From Clavaria fumosa (lineage: Eukaryota > Basidiomycota > Agaricomycetes > Agaricales > Clavariaceae), in contig OX637800.1 of NCBI GenBank assembly GCA_951802425.1, forward strand, positions 1 to 64,000: a stretch of DNA of 64,000 bases. The letters run 5' to 3'. Each line of letters starts with the position of its first letter. The first letter of the stretch is position 1. This document shows, piece after piece, positions 30,113 to 43,270 of the stretch. The notes below the pieces were generated by a model. The model ran no database searches. It saw nothing but the letters and a program-made list of their open reading frames with translations, and was not told the origin of the DNA. Made by a program: the position numbers and the translations under genes.

Positions 30113-33089
30113 TAGAGATATAGACATGTTTCACCCACTGTCACAGGAAGAGTGTGCACAAAAGGAATGTTTTATGCTTGGTATGTTCTCACTTTGTCTT
30201 CCTTGCATGTGAGAACTAAGGGTAGCAATCTGGGTCCCAAATTACCAATAGCTCCAACAGAGGATTCACCAGCCACTCCAACACCAGTGGCCCCAATCAC
30301 TCCAGCAACCCCAGCTGCTCTAGAGACTACACCTCCAGCTACTCCAGTCACTCCAACAGCTCCAATGACTCCAGCAGCTCCAGCAGCTCTGGGTATAACA
30401 GCACCTCCAGCAACTTCATCTGCTCCAACCACTCCAGCAATTCCAGTGACCCCAGCTGCTAGGGATGTGAGACTCCCTCTACCCTCATCACCCACTTCAA
30501 TGTCAAACTCCCCCTTGACAACATCATCTTCATCCCCTGAGCCATCTCTTCAGAAATCACCTTCATTGCCAATAGCAGAACAAGGTCAGGACCAAGGTCT
30601 TGACAGTGAAATGGAAGTTGAGGATAATGATGAGGATGGCAAGGGGGAGGCTGAAATGGAGGATGAGGATGGTGAAGATGAGGTCTATCACAAAGGGGAG
30701 AGTGAAAAGGAGAGTCAAGGGGACAGTCAAGAGGAGAGTGGAGAGGAGGGGGAGGTTGAGGTTGAGGTTGAGGAGCCTTCACAGTCCAGGAAACCACAAA
30801 CCCACCACCAGTCTAAAAATGAGCAGCAGCATCTGAAAAAAGGAATGGCTAAACACAAGGGGACAAAGCAATACCCTATATATGTTGACTTGGAGGGTGA
30901 TGTAAGTACTTTTCTGAATTGCTTTCTCTTTACATTAACAATTTTTAGCATTATACACGCAACACCCTTCTGGACAATGTGGATGATGAGGTCAAGGTGT
31001 GTGTTCATTAATAGCTCTTTTTACCTCTGATATATCGAGTTATCCATAGTTGTCTGATGAGGAGATCATCTTCCAAGCTTATCTACCATGCCGTGATGCA
31101 CTGCCCATTGAGGTGCACTTCCAAACTGCTGAAAATGCAGTAAGTACATCTATATTTGAAATATTATTAGATGCTAATGGACATTACAAAGACTGAGATT
31201 GAGTATCCAATTATAAGAAAGCTCCAACAGAGTATTGAGGCTAGATACATTGATGGCCACCCACCCCATCATCACATATCTGCTTGGGAGCAGGGATATG
31301 ATCACAAATGTCCTCCCCCCTCCAGCATCTTTGTCTGTAACTTTGAGGAGTTCAACAGGCTATCAGCACAGGAGATCCAGCAAATATTCCACCATCGGCA
31401 TATCTTGGTGCTCAAAGTACCATTACATGATGAGGGATTCACTCTGAACACCCTCAAAATGTATGCAAATGTTCACAGAACAGTGGACATGGTTGGTAAG
31501 TGGATTGTTCCTTATTTGAACCAAGATTCTTACCATTGAGTGCAGATATGAGCCTCCCAATGACAGGAAAAGGACTACGTCACAGCCAGGGGACACTTGT
31601 GGACTTTTATGCACAAAGCCAAGTTACTGGGATGGGTCGGATCCTCAATGTGTTGGATCTCCCTCTGGGTATTGAATATCGGCAAGCTTTACCATATCAG
31701 TATGTAGCTGATTCCTTGCTTGCTTTCTAAGCTGAAAAATAATACTCTAGTCACCTGTACTCTCATGGAGTGGCATGGCAACAAACAAGGGGACTGCCTG
31801 GTTTTACACAGGACAACCCCCCCACAGATCACCTTATATGGGCCACAGCAGCCATGAAAAATGCAACAACTGCATTTCATATTGATGGTAAGGGATTTGG
31901 GACAATTGTGGATAGCATTACAGGCACAAAGTATTGGGTGGTTGGCAGACAGAAAAGGGATTGCATGACACAGGGGCAAGATGGTGACATGGCATCTATG
32001 TATGGGGTTGAGTGGACAAGAGATGGTGGTGTCCCACCTTGCTTTGAATATGAAGCTGTGGTTCTCCAGGCTGGGACAGTCTTGTGAGTCATGTCTCCAT
32101 TTAGTAAGATTTGCTTTCACATCCTTTCTCTCAGCTTCATGAGACCAAACACACCTCACTTAGTTGTGACAGTTGAGAACTCAGTAACCCTGGGCCGCCA
32201 CATGTTCACCACAACCACCATTCGTGACACCTGCTGGGCACATATCCACTCTGGGATGTTGCTCTACAACATTACCAACACACTTCAGTATGAAGCTGAC
32301 ATCTTCCTTCGACGAATGCTGGCAATGGCCATTGTAGAGTATACGGAATTAAAGGGTGAGTTTCTATTTGCTTTGCTTTCAAGTCTCATCTTTTTCTTTT
32401 TGCCAGGACAAAACCAGTCTCTCACAACTTCAGCACACTCATTCAATGTCCTGACCATGACTGGTTTGTTGGATGTTGTCACCCTGGCCAATGTATTGGA
32501 GCTTAGTGTGGTCTATGACCCCCGAGCATATACTGCAGAAGGGATTCCTGAACTGGAAGCAGCCCAAAGAGCTAAGTTGGTCCAGACCTGGAGTAACTTC
32601 CAAGATGACTTCTGCAAGAGATACCGACTGAAGACAGGGGACAAGTATCAGAGTCCTAGGGGAATAATCTTCAATCTCACACTGTTGAAATTGGCTCTGG
32701 GACTCTGCAAGTACAAGGAACTGCACCCAAAGGCCAATCCATCTTTCAAGTTGTTGGCCTTCCAGAACAAAATGATGGAGCATTTTAGAAAGCATCGGCC
32801 TGATCTGTTGACACCACTGACTAATCACATGAAGAGTGGTGTCTCAGACATTCCATATGATGTCAAAACTTTTGACTGGACAGGTGGTGAATTCTCTGTA
32901 GTCCCATTGAGTGAATGTCCCCCAGCTGATGAAGACCAGTCAGTTGGTGAGTTGTTTCATTGTTGGTTTCCCATTCCCTTTGAATTATTTATTTATTTTA
33001 ACCTAGGCCCTGCAGGTCTCAAACGTGCCCTCAATCGTGCCATGCATGATGTCTATGTTGAGGTGGTGAAGCGGCCAAGGAGAAGTTGA
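28255..33089 (+). CDS. JmjC-domain protein, right copy of a head-to-head pair
   Basis: Exons keeping one frame by eye: 28255-28422, 28472-29071, 29164-29388, 29447-29630, 29684-29801, then tandem exons 29850-29918, 29975-30067 and from 30116. Next is a Pro/Thr-rich then acidic disordered stretch (about 30220-30900) ending PIYVDLEGD. Then come exons with LSDEEIIFQAYLPCRDALP, DGHPPHHH, HHRHILVLKVPLHDEGF and LNVLDLPLGIEYRQ, and the JmjC core. Iron ligands are in AFHIDGKG (His 31878-31880, Asp 31884-31886) and RPNTPHLVVT (His 32157-32159), joined across an intron at about 32085-32134; TGTKYWVV matches the co-substrate region. A helical C-terminal domain follows, and a final exon after about 33006 ends in KRPRRS, a possible nuclear signal. 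The protein should be an Fe(II)/2-oxoglutarate oxygenase of unknown substrate. Confidence 0.8.
29802..30115 (+). repeat. Tandem in-frame exon-intron units in the right JmjC gene
   Basis: Introns 29802-29849, 29919-29974 and 30068-30115 are homologous to each other: each begins GTGAGT or GTCAGT, contains TTCAGGGAGGAT, and ends in ATAG after an AATCAC word. The exons between them are 69 and 93 nt, both multiples of three and both flanked by phase-2 introns, so units can be gained or lost without changing frame. They encode Gln/Glu/Thr-rich sequence. Confidence 0.75.
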
Positions 33090-34270
33090 TTTGGTTCTTT
33101 GTTCGTACTGATACCACTTCTAACAAGCCATTTGGAGCCCCTCCCCTTCCCCTATTTTGCTTTACATGTTGACCCCCATGTCATTTAATTATCTGGTTAC
33201 AAAATGCCCAGATCACTTGGTATTGAACCCATTCAGTCACAGACATGGTGCAGATATAGCTGTTCTTTTATGTGGGAAAGTGTGCTGTTCTTTTACATGC
33301 CAGTTAGCAGTCCTGTACAAATCAATTATATAATACAGTACACTTTTTCTTAATGCATACTGTTACATTTGTTACATTAGATAATCTGCCTTCATCATAA
33401 AGGCTTAGGGCAAGCCCTCAGCAAACTGGTAATGATAACAGTAACAAATATCAAGTACTAAGTCAGTGTTGGTGTCATGCAGCAGAGTAGTTAGCAGAGC
33501 AGAGATATATAGATAAGAGTCCAATGTCAGATGAATGGAAAAGAGATAGCATAAGCAGAAACTTATGGGACTATGGCCTCAATGTATGTGTTGTGCTGCC
33601 ACATATATACATGTCCCTATTTGTCAGACAGAAACAACACCAAAGAAGAAGATCAAAAACAGAAGTCAAACTCCAAATTCTGTTGGAGTCTGCCAGAGTT
33701 ACTCAGAGTTGGTTGGATGACATGGAGAATGTCAAGGACAATGAGGATGAAAGCTCAGGGATGTTTGGAGCCAAGAGATGTTAATATTTGAACTGGAGAA
33801 CAGGGAAATACAGGTAGGATCTTATACTGTAAGGACAGGAGTATAGGAGTACTTCAAACATAGTATATATCAACTTACTAGGAGAGTTTCACCACATGTG
33901 CCTGTGCAATTTTCTTGGAACAAAGAAACAACAACAAAAGATGATTCCCATGGGTCATGGGCATCCTCCCATTGGTGGACAGAATGAGGGGATGAGGGGA
34001 GAAGGTTCTAGAACAAAGTATGAAAGGTCTGAAGGACAGTGGAATGGAGTCCAAGGAAGGTGCAGAGCAGAGCGTGTGGAGTTACAGAGGAGTGGATCAG
34101 AGATGGCTGGAGTTGGTATGGAGTCTGGAGTCCAGAGCAGGGATTGTGCTTATGTGATCAGATGGGGTTGTAACAGTATCCCCCTCTTAGGGTCAAACCC
34201 CTGAGACCCTCTAGCCAAAGTCCACATGAACACATGTCTCCCATAATGAGTTAGTCTTGGAGTTTCGTGG
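33090..34270. other. 3' flank of right JmjC gene and decayed DNA
   Basis: The first ~240 bp includes ACATGCCAGTTAGCAGTCC, which recurs in inverted orientation beside the left gene's stop (about 20580-20615), so the paralogy extends past the stop codon. Beyond 33350 there are only short frames; 33524-33784 has a modest open frame without recognisable motifs. Confidence 0.4.
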
Positions 34271-34379
34271 CATGTCAAGCAGAGTCTGAAAATATTTTGG
34301 GGCTCAAAAGGCCATGTGCATCACACTCCTTTTTTCTTTTCTTCCTTAACCCACTACCACCATCACTAGCCCCTAGCAT

Positions 34380-35272
<893 letters not shown>

Positions 35273-35727
35273 AAATTAAACTTAAAATTATTTTACATAC
35301 TTATTTATCTTCTTATAAAATTTTCTTTTATTCTTTGAGCTTGAGTGAAAGTAAGTGGAGTGAAAGGAAAATAAGTAAAGCAAAATGGACTAAGTGAAGA
35401 AGAAGAATCAGAGTCAGACTTGAGAAAAACAAAAGTTTCAGAGTTTTTCAGAGAAGAAGAAGTAAGATTTTTTTTTTGAGTTTCATACAAAATGGAGCAA
35501 GGAGACAGAGAGACAAGTGACAGAGAGACAGATTTTTTTTTTGTTTCAGAGAAGGGGTGGAGTGATATAGAAAGGAAATGTACATAAGTAGAAAAATATA
35601 TAAGAATTTCAGGGTATCAGAGTAAGCAGAGTAAGGTTTAAAGGGAGTTGAGAGGTCTGGCTTGTTCAGATAAGTGTGATGGAAGTCTGACACAGCCTTG
35701 GAGGCATGTATAAGTTCTGTAGCTGGT

Positions 35728-36490
35728 TGTCAGGACCCATTCATTTTTCCCTTACCCAAGCTGACTTTACAAACACCTATGAACCTCCTGACAACCCTCT
35801 ACAACCTCGCAAGCTCCTCTACACACTTCTGGAAGCCTCCCCAACCTCCCCCATGTTCACACAACACTCGCGACCACCATGCCATACTCGCGACACCTCT
35901 CTCTGCCTCACCCATGTGTATACTTTGCCTGGGCCCACCACCTCAATGCGTGACATGCTGTTGCACATCTTCTTCAGCTGGCATGTGACTTGCCGCTCAG
36001 CACTCTCGGCGCTACCACTACCAGCACCAATACATTATCAGCATTACGACTGTTACCCACATTACCAGCGTTACCCATGTGACCTCCCGCCCAAGGTCAC
36101 CTGCATCACTACCGTCACCCACATGACCACTCTTATGACCTTGTGACCTTAACACTCAAACGCGCCACTGACGGTCAGCTGCATATACCCTTCAAATTAT
36201 GTTCTCCTTCCTCTCCTCAGTTGTCTATAACTATGTTACATATGATCTGAGAATCCCCCGTAGTTATAGTTACATATATGATTATTTAACCAGGTCACAA
36301 CCTTACCTATGCTTTCTTAACCCCTTGCAACCTTAGTAGAACATGCGCCTAGTCACTTTACGACTAAACATACCCCATACTACTATAGTCTTGTCACTTG
36401 GTGACCTCTGTACTTTTCCTCTTTTGTTATACTCTTCTCTATGCACTTATATAAGTCTCACATGTACTTCTCATACTGTAGACTTGATAT
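35728..36490 (+). mobile_element. 5' LTR of gypsy element G1
   Basis: It begins TGTCAGGACCCATTC and is repeated in direct orientation at 60085-60913. It is followed about 600 bp later by the gag of G1 on the same strand. The end is placed where similarity with the second copy fades (GACTTGAT); the exact terminus and primer-binding site are uncertain. It interrupts the G0 chromodomain. Confidence 0.75.
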
Positions 36491-37118
36491 TGACGCACTT
36501 TGGTTTAAGCTTGAGGCTATTACACCCTTTGAGCTTGGAACCACCATGATTGATAGGTCTTGTCTCACCTTGACAACACCAAGATCACTCTGCTTCTTTC
36601 TAAATTCATCCTCTGCATTCATACAACTTGCACGCTCTAAGTATTTCCTTTCTTTTGTCTTGGTACTGATTCTTCGAACCCCATAGGTTCTCTCATTGGT
36701 TGGCAAAGTCATTGCCTTCACCAACACATCTCTCGACACCATCACAACTACCCATGACTCTTTCAACATTGTCTATTTCTCCTTCTACACTTTGTTGGTC
36801 GACTTCGTGACCTTCTCAGCATTATCTGTTTCTCTCAACTTGTCCTTTTCCTTCTTTACACTTTGTCTACTGACTTCGTGACCTTCCCAGCGATGTCCTC
36901 CTGTCTCCCTATTTGTCTATTTCCATTCTTACACCTTTCAGACATCCCCACAACCTTCCAGGACCAAGACTGTGCTCAACAGTTGATTGGTCTTAGCAAG
37001 TTTCCAGGATTGGTCACCAACAAGTCAACCTTCAACGTTACTTACAAGACAGGACAGGCCCTAACATAATATCAAGTCTCCCCCTCACCCCACCACTCAA
37101 CACCCAGAACCATTTATT
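36491..37118 (+). other. G1 untranslated leader
   Basis: Pyrimidine-rich sequence between the LTR and the first gag start, with no coding signal. Confidence 0.45.
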
Positions 37119-38965
37119 ATGTCCACCAGTCACACTCCTCCCCAACCTATCACTCATCACTTTCAGACCCGCACAGGCAGCCGTGCGATTACTCCAATGG
37201 CCTTGGAGGCTACCTGTGAGCCGCCTACCACTGTTCAAGAGTGACCGGCATCCATCGTTCAATCACAACCCAAGGAAACCACCCAAATCACCCCAGCCAA
37301 GCTTCATCCCTGTGTGAAGAAGCCAAGTCCCTTGTAGAGCAGCATGGCTACCTGCACTTTGACTGTCCTTGCCACCGTACTTACCAAATCCTTAATAATA
37401 CTCACTGCCAGTACGAAGCAGGAACCCTTGACAAAGAACTGGCGTATCTCATAGAGACCACAAATCTTTATGAGCCTTTGGTATGATTGATGGACAGATT
37501 CTGTGCTAACCCACAGAACCAACTATACAAGAGTCAGCATCAGTACCCAGGAACCACTGACTGTGGAGTCCCCACTCCCCCTGACCTGGATACCCCCTCG
37601 CGACCTCCGAGATCAGTTCATCCTGCCAGAGGACCCTGGGATATGGCCCCACTTTTCCAGGTTGTGGCCCAATCTCTGCAGAACTTTGCAAATCCTGCTG
37701 TGCCTGATGAATGACCTGCCATTGTCTCCAGAATCCCTGGGTACACCACCCCTCATAGCAGCTGGCCCACTTGGACACAACCAGCCACTACTCTGAGCAG
37801 GGCGCTCCCTCGTAACCCTATAGGGACCGAAGCAATGCTTCAACCTGCCCCCTGCCTCGAGATACCGGTCTAACCCTTCCATATTCCTCAACTGGAAGCA
37901 TGACCAGTACCTCCGATGGAGATGCAACCAGCATCTTGCCCCCTGTCTCAGGCTGAAGCCCTGCAGGCCCCTCCAGTCCCCCCTATGCCTCCACACCTCA
38001 CTACCATGCTTCAAGATGAGGCACCTGGTACCCACCATCACCACTACTATTACCAGGCCCCTCCTTCCAAAAGACCATCAGCTTAAAACACTTCTGCCTG
38101 AGAATCTAAGCTTGACACTAGGCACCCCAAGCCATTCAATGGTTGCAACCAGTGTAAATGGAAACCCTTTGTCATGGAATGCCTAATGACTTTCTTTGTG
38201 AAACCCATAACCTTTCAAGGGGATCATGAGAAGGTCACATTTGCAGCCTCTTACCTCATGGGCACCATGCAGAGCCACTACACCTCCCTCCTTCAATTCA
38301 ATCCCAAACACCCAGCCTTACACTCGTGGGAAGGGTTCATCTGTGAGTTTGGAGGGATGTTTGGAGTGGTTAACACACAGATCGAGGTGGACCAGAACCT
38401 CCATATGTTGCAGATGGGCAAAAACGAATGGTTCTCGAACCATATTATATGCTTCGAGTCCTTCGCCTTTGAGTCCAACTGGAATTCTGCTGCTCTGCAA
38501 TCGGAACTCTATCGTTCACTGTCCATGTGCATCAAAGAGGCTATGAAGGTCATTCTGTGACCTACAATGTATCAGGAACTTCAAGATTTGGCAATGCAAA
38601 TCAATCAGAGGCACTGGGAGTATGAGAGCGAGACCCACCGAACCCAATTTTCGCGCCAACCCTCCTGCTCCTCATCCCCCTGCTCAACAAGGCAGAAATC
38701 GCCCCCTTCCTCAACAAGGTGGAAATCACAACTTCGTGAACATGTCGCGACCTTATCCAGCTGCTGGCAACAATCCTCCGATGCCCAGACCAGCCACAGA
38801 AAACCCCATGACCACATTGCGACCTGCTAATCCACCCTGCCAGCCGAATCCAAATCCACCTTACATTCCCCTCAGTGATGAGGAACAAGAACAACAATGT
38901 CAGGGAAATTTGTGTTTGAGATGTGGGAAGCCCGGACATTACAGCACAGCATGCCCCGATTGACA
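37119..38965 (+). pseudogene. Ty3/gypsy gag of G1
   Basis: It starts MSTSHTPPQPITHHF and is broken by many stops and frame changes up to about 38100. The capsid core is clearest at 38174-38560 (KVTFAASYLMGTMQSHY, then EGFICEFGGMFGV), the retrotransposon gag domain. A zinc knuckle follows at about 38910-38955, CLRCGKPGHYSTAC, with the C-X2-C-X4-H-X4-C spacing intact. Gag forms the particle and binds RNA. Non-functional as it stands. Confidence 0.8.
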
Positions 38966-39196
38966 AGTAGCCGGACAAGCAGTGTTTACGCTTGAGGAAG
39001 GAGAGGAAGACTTCCAGGAAGCATATGAAGTTGAGGAAGAAGTAGAAGAGGATGTTGATGATCTGCATGAAGAGTTAAACGAGGAAGTGACTCAGGAGCT
39101 TCCGGGGGAACTCTGAGTCACGATGAACCAACCCCCATACCCACATGGGCTGCGACTAGTTCCTCCTCTTCTCAGTTTCTTTGCAACTTTTCTAAT

Positions 39197-39876
39197 ATGC
39201 CTATTGCTTCCCAGTCCTCCCAATCCTTTCTCATAAAAATGCAAATCCCAGATTTTGGCTCGATTCCTCTCAATACTCTTGTTGACTGTGGTACATCAAT
39301 GAATTTTATCGATTTTACTCTTGCAAACACCCATCTGAACCTCCTAATGCCACTCCCACAACCCCTACCTCTTCAATATTTTGACAGAAGTTCCTCCAGC
39401 TCCAATATCACCCACTACATCCTCGCTAATACAAAATTCCCTGACGATACCATCCAATCCATCAAGTTCCTCATCACCAAGACCCATCCTCTCACTCCCG
39501 TCATTCTAGGGCTTGACTGGCTGCGAACCTGGAACCCCAAGATTGACTGGACTAACCTCTCCTTTAGTTTTGGACAGACTGCCTGCTCCGCAACTATCCC
39601 TCTCACCCTTCTGGATGCGAAACCCCCAAGTAAACCTCTTCCTGACCTCATGAACTCAACACCGAAATCTCCTAAACCCCTGCAAGTTCAATTGGTCAAG
39701 GCCACCATGCTTCGTCAATTGGAACAACAAGGAGAATTTATAGGTCTCCTCCATTTTCAGCCTGCGAACAACCCCTATGATGATGAATCAATACTCGTGA
39801 GTTCTGCAACCACCCAAACTTCTCCCCCAAACCCCAAAGAAATAGTTCTACAGGAGTACCACAATTTTATGGACAT
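39197..39876 (+). pseudogene. G1 aspartic protease and start of reverse transcriptase
   Basis: The protease fold is seen in LNTLVDCGTSMNFIDF and, about 70 residues later, VILGLDWLRTWNPKIDW. The active-site triad is D-C-G in place of D-S-G. The frame reaches LQEYHNFMDIV, the usual lead-in to reverse transcriptase, and is cut there by the LTR at 39877. The remainder of G1 pol is not found in the window. Confidence 0.75.
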
Positions 39877-41660
39877 TGTAGTAGGCTGTACTGGTGTTGG
39901 CTGCAAATGGGTGTTCATGGCCAGGTTCTTCAGGGGGTCTTGTTACACATCAGAGACACTAGACAGAACCTTGGAGGATGTAGAGGCTGAGTGTAAAATG
40001 TTCAGAGAATGAAAATATATGTTATCCGAAGTATCCAGTATCAGATCCGGTGGAGTCCGATGTTCAGATCGAAAGTTCGAGGGGCCGGCAATGATGAAGG
40101 CCAGTGGATCAATGGGTATGACGAGGGGTGAGCCTGCTAAAGATCACAGCACAATGTGGGCATTCAAAAAGCTGGATTTCCATAGAGTCTGGTACATACT
40201 TATGTACATTTTTCTAAGTACAGCAAATCTGATCCTACGAAAATCTCTGGAAGCTACAGAAGGCAATGCAATATCATGTACAAGGTCATATAGGGGCCAT
40301 AATTCATAAATGAGTCATGCGGTGTAGTAGGCTGTACTGGTGTTGGCTGCAAACAAGTGTTCATGGCCTGGTTCTTCAGGGGGTCTTGTTACACGACGTA
40401 GACACTAGACAGAACCTTGGAGGAAGTAGAGACTGAGTATAAAATGTTCAGAGAATGAAAATATATGTTATCCAAAGTATCCGGTATCGGATCCAGTGGA
40501 GTCCGATGTTCGGATCGAAGGTTCAAGGGGCCGGCAACGACAAAGGCTAGTGGATCAATGGGTATGACGAAGGGTGAGCCTGCTAAAGATCCCAGTGCAA
40601 TATGGGCGTCTAGAAAGCTGGATTTCCATAGAGTCTGGTACATACTTATGTACAATTTTTCTAAGTACAGCAAATCCGATCCTACAGAAATCTCTGGAAG
40701 CTACAGAAGGCAATGCGGTATTGTGCACAGGGTCATATAAGGGCCATAATTCATAAGTGAGTCGGAGGGATGAAATGTCCGATAACTAGCATATGTCTGG
40801 ACCACTCATAAAATGAAGGAAAGTGTGGCTGGTACAGCAAAGGGGTACTAGGAACAATGGGCAAAGCACTGCAAAGGGTTGAAATGTTTAAATGATTGGA
40901 TGGTTGAAAGGGATCACAATATGAAATTTACAGCATGGTATGTGAAATAAAGGAAGGGGAATGAAATAGTGAGTATGTCGAGTGCTGACCATGTTGGAGT
41001 GATGAAATAGAGAGGTGTGGGCGGTGTGTATGACCTGCGGGCTGTGATCATCATGGCAGACTGGAGACCGGAGAGTCCGATATTGGATGTTTATCAGATG
41101 TCCCGGATGTTATCAGACAGTATCGGATCGTTATCGGTCGCTGTTGCCTTTGATGCCTAAATATCCAGATAGTCAGTATCTGTGATGTTTCCTTGTCTAA
41201 ACCGCATATCATCCTTACAGCGGTTTGGAGGAATCAAATGTCCGATGACCAGCACATGTCTGGACCGCTCGTAAAATGAAGGAAAGCATAGCTGGTACAG
41301 CAAAGGGGTACTAGGAACAATGGGCAAGATACTGCAAAGGGTTTGAAATGTTTAAACTAGTGGACACTTGAAAGGGAGCACAATATGAAATTTACAGCAT
41401 GGTATATGAAATAAAGGATGGGGAATGGAACAGCAAGTATGTCGAGCACTGACCATGCTGGAGTGATGAAATAGAAGGGTGTAGACAGTGCGTGTGACCT
41501 GCAGGCTGTGATCATCATGGGGGACTGGAGACCGGAGAGTCTGATATCAGACATTTATCGGACGTCCCAGACGCTATCGGTCGCTGTTGCCTTTGATGCG
41601 AAAAATATCTGGATAGTCGGTATCTGTGATGCTTCCTTGTTTAAACTGTATATTATCCTT
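39877..41660 (+). mobile_element. LTR of G3 family, split by a second LTR
   Basis: The outer LTR begins TGTAGTAGGCTGTAC at 39877, runs to 40322, and resumes at 41220 to about 41660, together about 885 bp. It is interrupted by a complete LTR of the same family. The outer copy should flank the Zn2Cys6 gene that follows on the same strand. CpG-rich. Confidence 0.75.
40323..41219 (+). mobile_element. Solo LTR nested in an LTR of its own family
   Basis: This 897-bp copy begins TGTAGTAGGCTG and ends CATCCTTACA. It is flanked by GCGG at 40319-40322 and 41220-41223, read as a 4-bp target duplication. The outer LTR is collinear with the homologous positions once it is removed. Confidence 0.75.
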
Positions 41661-41803
41661 CCATTCTCCTGGGGGCTGAAAATGCAACCGTCCTCGATTG
41701 CAACCAAACAAAGCCAAATAATCGTTTATTGATTGTGAAGTATGTGTTGTGTGGGCGCGCATGGGTCCAAACAGGCTCTTGTGCTTTCTCCATCAACAGC
41801 AAT

Positions 41804-43270
41804 ATGTCAACTTATTCAACAATGGAAAACTTCGATTCCCTACTCTTCCAAAATGCGGTCCAGGCGATGATAGAGGCACGGGCCATGGCGCTGGGTGAAG
41901 AATTACCGGAACAGGGGCAGGATGGTGAGTACGCAGAGTGGGTGCAGATGTATGGGGGCGATGCTGTGCATGGTGTATCTTTCTTTCTTTTTCACATTGC
42001 ACTGACAATTTATGGAATGATTTTCTTGCCGGCTACATTGCTGCAATTGATGATGACGTGGAAGTGGACGAAGGACTCATCCTCGTTGTGCGAAAGCTCA
42101 AGAAGTGGCGGAGGCTCTGCGGGGACGAATGGACTGCCGAGCAGGCGAGGAAACAGGAGGAGGCCGAGGCCGAAAAGAGACGCACGAGCGAGGAGAGGGC
42201 GGCCGCCGAGAGAGCCGCAGCGGAGGAGAGGCGGACGGAGGCGGCGAGGGCTGCCGAGAAGAGGGCGCAACTCGCCCGGGCGCATCGGATTGTCGGGAGC
42301 GAGGACGGTGAGGAAGAGGAGAGGGGGGTGCAGCAGCAGCAGCAACAGCAACAGCAACAACAACAATACCAGCAACAGTTGTGCCGGCCGTGACGGATCT
42401 GACGGAGGCGGTGGAGCTGGGCGTAAATGAAGAAACGGATCCGTGGGGGCAGTCAGTGCGGGAGCCGGGGGGTCATCACCTAGTCATCAAGGTCCCCCCA
42501 TTCTGGAGCATCGGGTGTGCGGGCGGATGACGGTGACGCCGGTATGGGTTGAGATTGCGAGGGGGGCAGCAGAGAAACGAGGGCGAGGGAGGAGGACCGG
42601 AGCGGGAGCGGACATCAGGTCCCGAGCTGCATGGCAACCTGGAGACAAGGTGAGTTGTCAAATGGGGTTTTTTTGAGCCTTAGGTCTCTGATCCGGAAAA
42701 TAGGAACACAAGCCGGCCTGCGAAGCGTGCGCCCGGAAGCGGCGCTCATGTTACGGAGTGGAAGGAGTGGCATGTCAGTGGTGTCGGACCTACAAGGTGT
42801 CGTGCAGTCTCTCGGCTGTACGAGGTAAGTAATATTCTTTTTATTTCGGTGTTGAAATAATCTGAAAGGTATGTTTCAGGAATGAAAGCCGAGAGGGTGG
42901 CGGTGTCCGGCACCGGAGGTAAGTCAAGAAAATATCGGATCCGCATTAGCTAATGTATCGGAGCAGGTCTGAAGGTGATGGAGGCAACTGGGAGCAAGAG
43001 GCCGAGGCGGGGTGCGACGCGGGCACCAGTCCGTGAAGATACGACCCCAGAGGAGGAGGAAGAAGACGAGATTGAGGATGATGATAGCATGGAGATGGTG
43101 GAGCCGCCAGCAAAGCGAAAGAAAGTGGAGGTGGGTCCGAGTCGGAAAGGTAAGGAGCGGGAGACGGTGGCAGGGTCGTCTATGAGGGAGGCGCTCCAGA
43201 TGATGGAAAGGGGGGCTGATCAGGTGAAGGCCAGAGCCGAGTTGCTCTGGATGCTTCTCCTTGGTGAGCT
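41804..43270 (+). CDS. Zn2Cys6/coiled-coil gene of G3, antisense to pol
   Basis: A multi-exon gene convergent with the minus-strand pol. The first exon opens at 41804 (NAVQAMIEARAMALGEEL). A Glu/Arg/Ala coiled coil follows (about 42100-42300), then poly-Gln at 42330-42380. Intron 42650-42703 (54 bp) leads to an exon with Cys codons at 42719, 42728, 42749, 42773, 42782 and 42803: CEACARKRRSC ... CQWCRTYKVSC, spacing C-X2-C-X6-C-X7-C-X2-C-X6-C. That is the Zn(II)2Cys6 pattern with the expected basic residues between the second and third Cys. GT-AG introns follow at 42825-42878 and 42919-42966, then a KRPRR/acidic/KRKK segment and a helix to a GTGAGC donor near 43264. Frame changes at the G6/CAG tract near 42330 and near 42510 may be real indels or unseen introns, and the first intron's acceptor is unclear. 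Likely nuclear DNA-binding. Confidence 0.7.

Noticed and set aside
35698..36146. Plus-strand frames in the G1 LTR
   Set aside because: The region is a repeated LTR; the corresponding frames are not conserved in the copy at 60.1 kb.
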